Shown here one piece after another: positions 33,388-41,641 of a DNA stretch of 64,000 nt. The position numbers and the translations under genes were made by a program. How positions within the stretch are numbered: the stretch's first letter is position 1; every line of letters starts with the position of its first letter. The stretch lies in the NCBI GenBank assembly GCA_965197415.1, contig OZ240207.1:2604001-2668000 (forward strand), given 5' to 3'. The notes beneath the pieces were generated by a model, which was not told the origin of the DNA, made no database searches, and saw nothing but the letters and a program-made list of their open reading frames with translations. Origin of the DNA: DAOUJI01 sp965197415 (GTDB lineage: Bacteria; Chloroflexota; Dehalococcoidia; Lucifugimonadales; JAGWBF01).

Positions 33388-33694
33388 AGGTCCTCCAAGC
33401 AACAAGGGTGACCATTGCAATTCTAACCGATGGTGACCGATATTTCCCGGATGGAATTCAGTGCTTTCATAAACGCATCATTCTGGGATAGCGCGGGTAA
33501 TACGACCACCCCTTGATGTTGTCAGTCGCTATCTCAAAAGCTCAATTTCACCTGGGAGTGCCATTCAACTACTCCGAACCACTCACGAAATGGTGCTAAA
33601 CCGGCTCTTTCAGACTAAACTTCACCCAAAAGGTTACGCCACTTATCTTGGTCTGCCTAGATATGATCATGATTGGCCGGACCGACATGGCCTG

Positions 33695-33930
33695 CTAGCC
33701 AAGTACCAGACGGAGCCTGCCAATCCGCTCCAGCATTTCATCGAACATGCCCCTGCTCACCATCACCTCAGCAAGCTGGAACACAAGCCTCCTCGCATGA
33801 CGCACCAAACGCCCACCTATCTTGATGAGCCTCGTCTGAATACTGGTCAGCGACCAGTGTTTTATTCCTTCTGGCAGAGCCAACCTACGTATGAAGTTAC
33901 CCAATGCGAAATAGCGACCATTTACTGAGA
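33695..33930 (-). pseudogene. IS1380-type transposase, C-terminal remnant
   Basis: About 75 codons read 'RYFALGNFIRRLALPEGIKH', 'SLTSIQTRLIKIGGRLVRHA' and 'VFQLAEVMVSRGMFDEMLER', which is the C-terminal part of IS1380-family transposases (NLxRRLALP...W.LT.L..KL.KIGA..VRHAR). The catalytic part is missing. The remnant begins at the very end of thpR, overlapping its stop codon in another frame. No terminal repeats were identified in the 33421-33694 flank, which otherwise holds nothing recognisable. Confidence 0.75.
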
Positions 33931-34503
33931 AACCAACATTCGGCTCCCCAGCGTCTCGTATATAGGGCCGTCGGGGGTGAGGGTGCTTTGGATCAAGTGG
34001 ACGCGGTCCACGGTCCACTCAGGGGACTCCTTCAGCTTGAAGCTTTCCAGAACCTTCCCTATATCCTGCTGGCCGGCCGGCAGCACTCCGTTCCTGACTC
34101 TGCCGAGGGTTAGATGAGGGTTGAAGCGGCGGGTCTCGATGTCCAGGCCGAGGACGGAGTGCATCTCCTCGTCGATGGCGGTCTGGAGAATTTTCATCCG
34201 GTCCATGTCTCCTGAAAGCCCCACCCAGAGCACCTTGGGGCCGCGGGTGCTGGGAAAGGCGCCCGTACGGGAAAGGCGGATGGTGAAGGGACCCGAGCCG
34301 ACGCAAGCCCGGTCCAGGCCCTCCTTGACGCTTTCAACGGACTCAGGCTCGATTTCTCCCAGGAACTTCAGCGTGGCGTGGATTCCCTTTGGGTCAACCC
34401 ACCTTACGCCGGTAACCCGTTGGCGTTTCAGGTCCTGTATGACCGAGCCGAGGGCCCTCCTGGCGGCTGTTGGGACACCCACAGCAATAAATGCGCGCAC
34501 CAT
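33922..34503 (-). CDS. thpR: RNA 2',3'-cyclic phosphodiesterase (2H family)
   Basis: 193 residues from ATG 34503. The two catalytic H-x-T-x motifs are 'IHATLKFLGE' (H42) and 'PHLTLGRVRNG' (H130), diagnostic for the 2H phosphoesterases LigT/ThpR. The start overlaps the stop of the amidohydrolase by one base (TGATG). The C-terminus 'ETLGSRMLVSQ' runs into IS1380 remnant sequence, so the last few residues were probably replaced by the insertion. Confidence 0.88.
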   Translation of the reverse strand: MVRAFIAVGVPTAARRALGSVIQDLKRQRVTGVRWVDPKGIHATLKFLGEIEPESVESVKEGLDRACVGSGPFTIRLSRTGAFPSTRGPKVLWVGLSGDMDRMKILQTAIDEEMHSVLGLDIETRRFNPHLTLGRVRNGVLPAGQQDIGKVLESFKLKESPEWTVDRVHLIQSTLTPDGPIYETLGSRMLVSQ

Positions 34504-35354
34504 CAGGCCCGCTCCTCCAGCCCCAGGAGGACGCGGGCGTTTCCTCCTAGAATCCCGGCTTTGTCGGCGGCGGGAAGCCCCGAAGCGAGCGCCTGGTCCA
34601 TTGTTCGCGAGGGCTTGAGCAACGGAAAATCCGTGCCGAACAGGATGCGCCCGGCGCCGCAAATTTCGGCGACCCTTTGGAATACGTCGGGGCTGTACAG
34701 GAACGGCGAGGCGGCGGTGTCGTAGTAGACGTTCCTCAACTCCTCCCGCACCTCCGGCATCAGAGTATAGAAGGGAAGTCCTCCCCCCCAGTGTGCGAAT
34801 ACAATGGTGTTTTGAGGGAAGTTCTTGGCCAGAGCGTACAGCTTTTCCGGAGTGGTGTGTCCCTTGCCGGGGTACAGATGGCCGACAGGCTCGGAGGCGT
34901 GGCTGAGGACTATCATCCCCCGCTGGAGGGCCATATTCATGATAGGCGCCATAGTCTCATAGTCGGCGATGTCGAAACCCTGGGTGTCGGGGTGCAGCTC
35001 TCCTACTCCCCGTAGACCCGCATTCGCACAACGGTCCAACTCCTTCAACGCTTCCTCTCCCCATGCGGGACTCACCGACGCCAGGCCGGTCAACCGCCCC
35101 GGATGTTTCAAGACGGACTCGATCAGGCAGTCGTTGGCCTCGCGGGCGACCTCCCGGTTCGACCAGCCCACCCCCATTATCACAGAATGTTCGATTTCTG
35201 CGTCGTCCATAGTGCCGATGAGTTCATTGGCGGAGGCCATCCTGGCTGCGGGATTGCCGTAAAGCTCCCCAAAGGTGGCGTCCCGCTTTACCAACTCCTC
35301 TCGCCGAGCGGAAAATGATGGAGGGAAGACATGGGTGTGGAAATCTATGACCAT
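34503..35354 (-). CDS. Amidohydrolase-2 family metal-dependent hydrolase
   Basis: 283 residues. 'IDFHTHVFPPSF' at the N-terminus, 'VLSHASEPVGH', 'IVFAHWGGGLPF' and 'RILFGTDFPLLKPSR' give the metal- and catalytic residues of amidohydrolase-2 TIM barrels, a group that includes ACMSD-like decarboxylases and lactonases. Reaction not predictable. Translationally coupled to thpR downstream, although a functional link is unlikely. Confidence 0.85.
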   Translation of the reverse strand: MVIDFHTHVFPPSFSARREELVKRDATFGELYGNPAARMASANELIGTMDDAEIEHSVIMGVGWSNREVAREANDCLIESVLKHPGRLTGLASVSPAWGEEALKELDRCANAGLRGVGELHPDTQGFDIADYETMAPIMNMALQRGMIVLSHASEPVGHLYPGKGHTTPEKLYALAKNFPQNTIVFAHWGGGLPFYTLMPEVREELRNVYYDTAASPFLYSPDVFQRVAEICGAGRILFGTDFPLLKPSRTMDQALASGLPAADKAGILGGNARVLLGLEERA

Positions 35355-35389
35355 CTAATTCGATTATATTCGGAGCGCTGGCCGGATGC

Positions 35390-35418
35390 TAGACAGCCCC
35401 CAAGGCCGTTGCTATAAT
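35390..35418 (+). promoter_or_regulatory. Promoter of the transketolase operon
   Basis: TAGACA (35390-35395), 17-base spacer, and TATAAT (35413-35418) with TGC directly in front, so both a -35 and an extended -10 are present. It lies 35 bases before the GTG start. Confidence 0.6.
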
Positions 35419-35452
35419 CGGGCCTGCCGCAACAGGACGAGAGGGGGCCTGT

Positions 35453-36352
35453 GTGAACTCGCCTACGGGACGCGAACCTACAGAGACCTCGGAAAACGTT
35501 GCCGAGGTCTTTTCTTCTGCCGGATTGGGCGCCGGACAGCGCACCGCCAAAATCGACGAATTGAAGTCCGTGGTCAAAGAGCTTCGCCGGGACATCATCG
35601 ACATTATATTCGAGGCGGGAAGCGGGCATCCCGGAGGGTCGCTGTCCGAGATAGAGATACTTTCCACCCTTTACTTCAAAGTGATGCGCTACGACCCACA
35701 GAACCCGTCGTGGAAGGACAGGGACCGTTTCATACTCAGCAAAGGCCACGCCTGCCCAGGCTTCTATGCGGTGTTGAGCCGGGCCGGGTTCTTCCCGCGT
35801 GAGGAGCTTTGGACCTTCCGTAAGATCAACAGCCGCATACAGGGCCATGCTTCCATCTTGACGCCGGGAGTGGAGATGAGCTCCGGCTCCCTGGGCATGG
35901 GGCTTTCGTTTGCGGTAGGCGCCGCCCTTGCGGGCCGAATGGACAAGGCCGACTACAGGGTCTACGCCCTCCTTGGTGACGGGGAGTGCGACGAGGGCCA
36001 GGTGTGGGAGGCAGCCATGGCCGCCGCCCACTACAAGTTGGATAACCTGACCGCCATCGTTGACAGAAACCGGATTCAAAACGACCGCTTCACCGATCAA
36101 GTCATGGAGCTTGAACCCCTGCCGGACAAGTGGAGGGCCTTCGGGTGGAACACCCTGGAGGCGGACGGCCACGACATCTCCCAGCTATTGGACGCTATAG
36201 ACGAGGCCAAGGCGACTACGGGCAGGCCCACCATGATCATCGCCCACACAGTGAAGGGGAAGGGTGTGAGCTTCATGGAGAACAACCCCGACTTCCACGG
36301 CAAGGCGCCCAACAAAGACGAGTACGCCTTGGCCATGGAAGAGTTGGCCTAG
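35453..36352 (+). CDS. Transketolase, N-terminal subunit
   Basis: 299 residues covering only the TPP-diphosphate half. 'FEAGSGHPGGSLSEIEIL', 'ILSKGHACPGFYAVL', 'GSLGMGLSFAVGAALAGR' and 'LLGDGECDEGQVWEA' are the TPP/Mg motifs. Works with the next gene product as a two-subunit transketolase in sugar-phosphate interconversion, or as a related 1-deoxysugar synthase. GTG start at 35453 with a GAGAGGGGG stretch upstream; the first 40 residues are an unconserved leader. Confidence 0.92.
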   Translation: MNSPTGREPTETSENVAEVFSSAGLGAGQRTAKIDELKSVVKELRRDIIDIIFEAGSGHPGGSLSEIEILSTLYFKVMRYDPQNPSWKDRDRFILSKGHACPGFYAVLSRAGFFPREELWTFRKINSRIQGHASILTPGVEMSSGSLGMGLSFAVGAALAGRMDKADYRVYALLGDGECDEGQVWEAAMAAAHYKLDNLTAIVDRNRIQNDRFTDQVMELEPLPDKWRAFGWNTLEADGHDISQLLDAIDEAKATTGRPTMIIAHTVKGKGVSFMENNPDFHGKAPNKDEYALAMEELA

Positions 36353-36365
36353 AGGAGGCGTCGGG

Positions 36366-37310
36366 ATGACGACAACTGCCCCAGCAGCGTCCACCAGAGA
36401 AGCCTACGGAAGGACTCTCCTGGACTTGGGGGCCACTAACGAGAACATCGTCGTCCTTGGGGGCGACCTGAACGTGTCCACCTTTGTGCACCTGTTCAGA
36501 GACGCCTACCCAGAAAGGTTCTTCGACTTCGGGCCAGCCGAGCAGAACATAATGAGTGTAGCGGCGGGGCTGGCTTCCTCAGGAAAGACTCCCTTCGTCA
36601 GCACCTTCGCCGTGTTCGGCACGGGCCGTCCCTTCGACCAGATAAGGGTTGGAATCGCCCAGCCTCACCTCAACGTCAAGATAGTCTGCACCCATTCGGG
36701 GATCATCACCGGCGAAGACGGCATGTCGGCCCACAGCATTGAGGACCTGTCCCTCATGTGCTCTCTACCGGGCATGACGGTGCTCACGCCGTCGGACGCT
36801 CCCGAAACCGTTGCGGCGGTCAAGGCGGCGGCCAGCATGAAGGGCCCCGTGTATATCAGGCTGTACCGAGCCGCAACGCCTGTCCTGCACTCCGAGGGAT
36901 GCGACTTCACCATCGGGAAGGCTGAAACGGTCAAAGACGGGACTGACGTTACTATAGTGTCCACCGGAGCGGTGCTCCACTCGGTTGTCGAGGCGTCGGA
37001 GGCGCTGGCAGGGGAAGGAATCAACTGCCGGGTCGTGAACATGGGGACTCTGAAGCCGGTGGATGAGGAAACCCTGGTCAAGGCCGCCGCTGAGACTGGC
37101 GCCGTGGTTACCGTAGAGGAGCACTACCTCTATGGCGGGTTGGGTAGCATAGTGGCCGGAACGCTGGGCCGCAACAAGCCGGTCCCTATCGAGATGGTTG
37201 GGTTGGAGAGGTATGCCGAGTCGGGCAAGCCGGACCAACTGCTGGAAAAGCACGGCTTGACCGCCGCCGCCATAGCCCAAGCCGCCAGGACCGCCGTCTC
37301 GCGGAAGTAA
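36366..37310 (+). CDS. Transketolase, C-terminal subunit
   Basis: 314 residues: the pyrimidine-binding half ('GPAEQNIMSVAAGLASSG' with the activating Glu, 'CTHSGIITGEDGMSAHSIED') and the C-terminal transketolase domain ('VTVEEHYLYGGLGSIVAGTL'). Starts 13 bases after the N-terminal subunit, with AGGAGGCG before the ATG, so they form one operon. Confidence 0.93.
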   Translation: MTTTAPAASTREAYGRTLLDLGATNENIVVLGGDLNVSTFVHLFRDAYPERFFDFGPAEQNIMSVAAGLASSGKTPFVSTFAVFGTGRPFDQIRVGIAQPHLNVKIVCTHSGIITGEDGMSAHSIEDLSLMCSLPGMTVLTPSDAPETVAAVKAAASMKGPVYIRLYRAATPVLHSEGCDFTIGKAETVKDGTDVTIVSTGAVLHSVVEASEALAGEGINCRVVNMGTLKPVDEETLVKAAAETGAVVTVEEHYLYGGLGSIVAGTLGRNKPVPIEMVGLERYAESGKPDQLLEKHGLTAAAIAQAARTAVSRK

Positions 37311-37320
37311 CTCCGCCTGG

Positions 37321-37653
37321 CTAGCTTTCGGCCGGGCCGCCGTTTACCGCGTTGCCGCCAGCCTCGCCAAAGTCGCTGTCGCTGAAAACCCCCGTCTCCC
37401 GTCCCTGGTAGACGTGGACTATAAACTCCTCGCGGTGCACTCCGATCACGTCAATCAGGTCGTCGTCGATGTCGTCGATAAGCTCCTGAATGTCCTCTTG
37501 AGTGAAGCTCTCCAGAACGCAGAGGGTCGCGTGGACCACGCTAGTCGTATAGTGCAGGTCTATCCGCCCCACCGACTGGCCGCCAGACAGGATGTCGTAG
37601 GCTTCGGAGTTTGGAGTCCTGCAATCGCGCTCGAAATAGTAGTCGGCCATCAC
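37321..37653 (-). CDS. Acidic conserved hypothetical protein
   Basis: 110 residues. 'YYFERDCRTPNSEAYDILSG' start, 'GRIDLHYTTSVVHATLCVLE' and a very acidic 'DIQELIDDIDDDLIDVIGVH'. Strong codon-level coherence but no family recognised. Lies 30 bases downstream of proA on the same strand and may be co-transcribed. Convergent with the transketolase operon. Confidence 0.6.
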   Translation of the reverse strand: MMADYYFERDCRTPNSEAYDILSGGQSVGRIDLHYTTSVVHATLCVLESFTQEDIQELIDDIDDDLIDVIGVHREEFIVHVYQGRETGVFSDSDFGEAGGNAVNGGPAES

Positions 37654-37683
37654 ATACCTCTGTAGATTCGAAGAGCTTCCAGG

Positions 37684-38955
37684 CTAGGAACGCACCTGGC
37701 CGTTCCCTGTAATTATCCACTTGTAGGAGGTCATCTCTCTTAGGCCCAGGGGACCTCGGGCATGGAACTTCTGGGTGCTTATTCCCACCTCGGCGCCTAG
37801 TCCCAACGCAGACCCGTCGGTGAATCGGGTGCTGGCGTTCACGTAGACCGCCGCTGCGTCCACCTCGTCCAGGAACCTTGCGGCGGCTGAATAGTCCTCG
37901 GAGATGATGGCCTCGGAATGGCCCGACCCGTAGGTTTGTATGTGTTCCAGGGCTTCGTCGAGGGAGTCCACCACCTTCACGGCAGCGGTGAGGGACAGGA
38001 ACTCCCGGCCCCAGTCGTCCTCCTGGGCCGGCGCCAGGTTCAGGTCCGGCTCCGCCCCAAGGATGCTCATGGTGCGCCCGTCGCCGTGTATCTCGACTCC
38101 GGCCTTGGCCCACTCTCTGGCGATACGGGGCAAGTAGTCCGGGGCGGTCGAAGAGTGGACGAGCAATGAGTCGAGAGCGTTGCAAACGGTGGGGCGCTGG
38201 ACCTTGGCGTTGAACGCTATGTCCACTGCCTTATCCAGGTCCGCCGTGCTGTCTACGTAGGTGTGACACACCCCAACGCCTCCGGCCACCACAGGCATGG
38301 CCGCTTCCTGAGCCACGAACCGTATAAGGTCCGGCCCGCCTCGGGGAACGAACAAGTCGATATATTCCTTCATCTTCAACAGCCCACTCGCCAAAGCCCG
38401 GTCCGGGTCGTCGATGAACTGCATGCAGTCGGCCGGCAGACCGACCTGTGATAGGGAGTCTCTGACTATTCCGGCCAGAATAGAGTTGGTGTGGATGGCT
38501 TCCTTGCCTCCCCGGAGTATGCATGCATTGCCCGATTTTAGACACAGAGCCGATATGTCGATGGTCACGTTGGGTCGGCTTTCGTAGATGGACCCCACCA
38601 CTCCCAACGGCACCCGCTTCCTGCCGGCCATGAGTCCGTTGGGCAGGGTGCGCATGTCAAAGACCTCGCCTACGGGGTCGGGGAGTGAGGCTACGTTCCT
38701 CACGTCCTGCGCCATCACTTCGATTCGCTGTGAGTTGAGAAAAAGACGGTCCAGCATGGAATCGGAGAGGTGGGGCTGGGCCTCGGCGTAGTCCTGCTGG
38801 TTGGCCGAGACGATGGTTTCCTGGCGGTCGATGAGGAGGTCAGCCGTTTTGAGGAGCAATACGTTTTTCGTTTCTGAGGATGCTCTCGCCAGGATGCGGC
38901 CAGCCGCCTTGGCCGCTTTCCCCTTATCGATTAATGCGTCTGTGGTTACAGTCAT
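37684..38955 (-). CDS. proA: Gamma-glutamyl phosphate reductase
   Basis: 423 residues from ATG 38955, which has GAGG at good distance; a longer frame from 39063 adds an unconserved leader. 'VPLGVVGSIYESRPNVTID', 'LRGGKEAIHTNS', and catalytic C258 in 'QRPTVCNALDSLLVH' identify ProA, the second step of proline synthesis. proB is on the same strand 540 bases upstream, separated by an opposite-strand gene. Confidence 0.95.
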   Translation of the reverse strand: MTVTTDALIDKGKAAKAAGRILARASSETKNVLLLKTADLLIDRQETIVSANQQDYAEAQPHLSDSMLDRLFLNSQRIEVMAQDVRNVASLPDPVGEVFDMRTLPNGLMAGRKRVPLGVVGSIYESRPNVTIDISALCLKSGNACILRGGKEAIHTNSILAGIVRDSLSQVGLPADCMQFIDDPDRALASGLLKMKEYIDLFVPRGGPDLIRFVAQEAAMPVVAGGVGVCHTYVDSTADLDKAVDIAFNAKVQRPTVCNALDSLLVHSSTAPDYLPRIAREWAKAGVEIHGDGRTMSILGAEPDLNLAPAQEDDWGREFLSLTAAVKVVDSLDEALEHIQTYGSGHSEAIISEDYSAAARFLDEVDAAAVYVNASTRFTDGSALGLGAEVGISTQKFHARGPLGLREMTSYKWIITGNGQVRS

Positions 38956-39091
38956 TGGACTGCCTCTGTAAAGTTGTATACGTCGGTCACTGCGGTAGGA
39001 ACTGTCAGCCTGCCATAGCGACGTTGTGCCATTATGATAGAATGATAACAGATTGAGGGCCATATTGAATTAGGCCAAAAAGAGTCAGTGA

Positions 39092-39463
39092 ATGTTGGTT
39101 GAGGATCACGTACAGACGGCCAGGGACTTCCTTGACGCGGCGGAGCGTGAATTCGTCGCAGGCGATGAGCTCCAGGGCTCAGAGAAGCTATGGGGAGCCG
39201 CTTCCCACGCTGTAATGGCGGCGGCGATACGCCGGGGCTGGAACTCGGGAAGCCATAGGGCCTTGAAAGAAGCCGTCGGCAAGCTTGCTGTCGAGTATGA
39301 CGACCAGTCTTTACAAGACAGGTTCGGTTTGGCGGAGAAGTTTCATATCAACTTCTATCACGGAGCGATGGAGCCGTTTGAGATAAACGCCGACCGCCCG
39401 GTCGTCCGTGAGTTTGTAGAGCGGCTGCTCGGTCTGGAGAGCGTCAACGGCCTAGGGAGTTGA
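39092..39463 (+). CDS. PaREP1/HEPN-like helical protein
   Basis: 123 residues. 'RDFLDAAEREFVAGDELQGS', 'EKLWGAASHAVMAAAIRRGW' and 'FGLAEKFHINFYHGAMEP' match the PaREP1-type helical family, which resembles HEPN domains. Possible RNA-related role, but no partner nucleotidyltransferase (MNT) gene is adjacent. It is inserted on the plus strand between proA and proB, which are both on the minus strand. Confidence 0.65.
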   Translation: MLVEDHVQTARDFLDAAEREFVAGDELQGSEKLWGAASHAVMAAAIRRGWNSGSHRALKEAVGKLAVEYDDQSLQDRFGLAEKFHINFYHGAMEPFEINADRPVVREFVERLLGLESVNGLGS

Positions 39464-39494
39464 GCCAAGCTGCCCCAGCACGGCGCCCTCTCCT

Positions 39495-40724
39495 CTACAA
39501 AATCACCAGGTTGTTCCTGTGGACCACTTCCGCGCCGTAGTGGTAGCCGAGGACTTCCTGAATCCTGTCCGACCGGATGCCCTTGATTCTTTCCACGTCC
39601 GTTGAGCCGTAGTTGGTAATGCCGCAGGCGACCCTGGCGGAACCTGGCCCTCCGGTTAGCGTGACGATGTATACGGTGTCGCCGCGTTGGAAGTCTCCCT
39701 GGACCCCGCTGACGCCTGCTGGGAGCAGACTCCTACTCTGGTCCCTGAGGGCGGCGGCGGCTCCCGTGTCCACTACGATTTCGCCCTTGTTGGCCAACCC
39801 GCTGAGCATCCAGCGCTTTCTGCTCTCCATGCGGTTGGCGGTGGGTGCGAAATAGGTGCCCAGCCCCTCTCCCCGTGCGATTCGCAGAACGGGGTCCGGC
39901 GTCCGTCCGTTGCATATCACAGTGGGGATGCCGGCTGAGGTCACCAGCTTGGCGGCGTCCAGCTTGGTGGGCATGCCACCCCTGGCGTATGTGTTCCGGT
40001 GGAAGCCCGCCAAGGCATGGATGTTGTCGTCCACCTTTTCTACCCGCTCGATGAGCTGGGCTTCCGGGTCCGTTCGTGGGTCGGAGGTGTAGAGCCCGTC
40101 GATGTCCGTCAGAATGATGAGGAGATCGGCGTCGACCAGGCTGGTGATCAGGGCTGACAGGCGGTCGTTGTCGCCGAACACCTCCCCAATCTCGTCGGGG
40201 GCCACCACGTCGTTTTCGTTGAAGATGGGCGTTACGCCAGCCTCCAGAAGGGCCTGGGCCGTGTTCCTGACGTTGAGGTATCCTTGCCGGTTGGCCAAGT
40301 CGTTCCAGGTGAGCAGGGCTTGGGCGACAACCATGTTGTGCTGGTCGAAAAGGCGCTGGTACACCTCCATCAACCGACTTTGGCCCACCGCTGCCAGCGC
40401 TTGTCGGAAGGGGATGTCCCGACGCTCTTCTCCCCTGCGGAGAGCGTGTCTGCCGGCGGCGACGGCCCCAGACGTTACCAGCAGGACTTCCGTCCCCGCT
40501 TTGTGCAGGACGGCCAGCTGACCGACTAGCCGCTCCATGGTTTGCGTGTCCAGCTGTTGTTCCGGCCCGGTGAGGATGCCGGTGCCCGCTTTCACCACGA
40601 TCCTGGGATAGAGAAAGGCCCCCTCGTTGTCGGCCTCTTGTCCGGTCGAGACGGGGCCTGCGTCTTCGCTGTCGAGGTCTTTATTCCGAGGGTTGGGGGA
40701 AGAAGGGCGTTGGCGGGCGCCCAT
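39495..40724 (-). CDS. proB: Glutamate 5-kinase with PUA domain
   Basis: 409 residues. After a 40-residue unconserved leader: 'IVVKAGTGILTGPEQQLD', 'VLLVTSGAVAAGRHALRRG', 'PIFNENDVVAPDEIGEVFGD', 'TDIDGLYTSDPRTD' (amino-acid kinase fold), then a C-terminal PUA domain 'VACGITNYGSTDVERIKGIR'. First step of proline synthesis. ATG 40724 chosen because AGGAGG lies about ten bases upstream. Confidence 0.94.
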   Translation of the reverse strand: MGARQRPSSPNPRNKDLDSEDAGPVSTGQEADNEGAFLYPRIVVKAGTGILTGPEQQLDTQTMERLVGQLAVLHKAGTEVLLVTSGAVAAGRHALRRGEERRDIPFRQALAAVGQSRLMEVYQRLFDQHNMVVAQALLTWNDLANRQGYLNVRNTAQALLEAGVTPIFNENDVVAPDEIGEVFGDNDRLSALITSLVDADLLIILTDIDGLYTSDPRTDPEAQLIERVEKVDDNIHALAGFHRNTYARGGMPTKLDAAKLVTSAGIPTVICNGRTPDPVLRIARGEGLGTYFAPTANRMESRKRWMLSGLANKGEIVVDTGAAAALRDQSRSLLPAGVSGVQGDFQRGDTVYIVTLTGGPGSARVACGITNYGSTDVERIKGIRSDRIQEVLGYHYGAEVVHRNNLVIL

Positions 40725-40830
40725 AAGATGGGGGCCTCCTTGAGAGTTGTGCGACGGCAGCAAAGGGACGTGCAATTATAGCATGGGGAGTATGAGCCTA
40801 CGGTCGGGGCAAGCGCTGATTGTAAAATGA

Positions 40831-40859
40831 TTCACAAAGGATAGGCCCTATGTTACAAT
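40831..40859 (+). promoter_or_regulatory. Promoter of the HAD hydrolase gene
   Basis: TTCACA (40831-40836), 17-base spacer, TACAAT (40854-40859). It overlaps an in-frame ATG at 40850, which argues for a later start of the gene. Confidence 0.5.
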
Positions 40860-40927
40860 TGGCGCCCGATAGGGTTCTCAGGCTCAAGGAGGCTTTCACG
40901 GCCAGTCCGCCGGAACCGGAATCGCAA

Positions 40928-41620
40928 ATGGTTCGCGCAGTATTCTTCGACTTCTACAATACATTAGTCCACTTCTTCCCCCCGCTGGATGAAATCCAGC
41001 AGGCGTCGAGCCGGGAGTTGGGCATCAACGTTGCTAAAGAAAACATACGCCGCGGTTACAGGTACGCCGACGAGTACATGAACAAGGAAAACGGCCTCCG
41101 GCACATCAGCGACCGCACGAAAGAAGAACGGGACCAGTTTTTTATCGAATACGAGCGCATTCTCCTGGCCGGGGCCGGAGTGGAGGTGTCGCCGTGCCTG
41201 GCCTCCCAGATATGGAACTTGGCCATCGGCGTGCCAAAGGAGTTCGTTCTGTTCGATGACGTGCTTCCCACTTTTGAGTCCATCCAAGCCCGCGGACTGA
41301 CCATCGGAGTTATATCCAACCTACGTAGCGTTGAAGAGACCTTGACACAGTTGGGCCTAAACGAGTACGTCAGCTTCTCCGTTTCGTCGGAAAAAGAGGC
41401 GCCTGCAAAACCGCATCCCCCCATTTTCCAAGAGGCGTTGGAAAAGGCGGGAGTCGCTCCTTCCGAGGCCCTTCACGTAGGAGACCAGTACCAGTCCGAC
41501 ATCCAGGGCGCCAAGGCGGCGGGAATCGGAGCTGTGTTGTTGGACAGGGACGGCTGGTACGACGAGGTCACGGACGTAACCCGAATCAGGTCGCTTCCTG
41601 AGTTGAACGATTTGCTGTAA
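40928..41620 (+). CDS. HAD-superfamily hydrolase
   Basis: 230 residues from ATG 40928. Motif I 'VFFDFYNTLVHF' (catalytic Asp pair replaced at the second position by Tyr-Asn, as D-F-Y-N-T, a common HAD variant), motif II 'GVISNLRS', motif III lysine in 'EAPAKPHPPIFQEAL', motif IV 'HVGDQYQSDIQGAKAAG'. Phosphatase or dehalogenase-like; the substrate is unknown. The frame is open back to an ATG at 40850, but the promoter and the usual HAD start favour 40928. Convergent with mfd. Confidence 0.85.
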   Translation: MVRAVFFDFYNTLVHFFPPLDEIQQASSRELGINVAKENIRRGYRYADEYMNKENGLRHISDRTKEERDQFFIEYERILLAGAGVEVSPCLASQIWNLAIGVPKEFVLFDDVLPTFESIQARGLTIGVISNLRSVEETLTQLGLNEYVSFSVSSEKEAPAKPHPPIFQEALEKAGVAPSEALHVGDQYQSDIQGAKAAGIGAVLLDRDGWYDEVTDVTRIRSLPELNDLL

Positions 41621-41641
41621 TCCGAAACTGGTTCGGTCCTC

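Noticed and set aside
33388..33694. Possible SAM riboswitch upstream of the cystathionine synthase-like gene
   Set aside because: No match to the SAM-I core sequences on the minus strand.
34504..34662. N-terminal extension of thpR
   Set aside because: It overlaps the amidohydrolase gene in another frame, and the 2H family begins at 'MVRAFIAVG' (34503).
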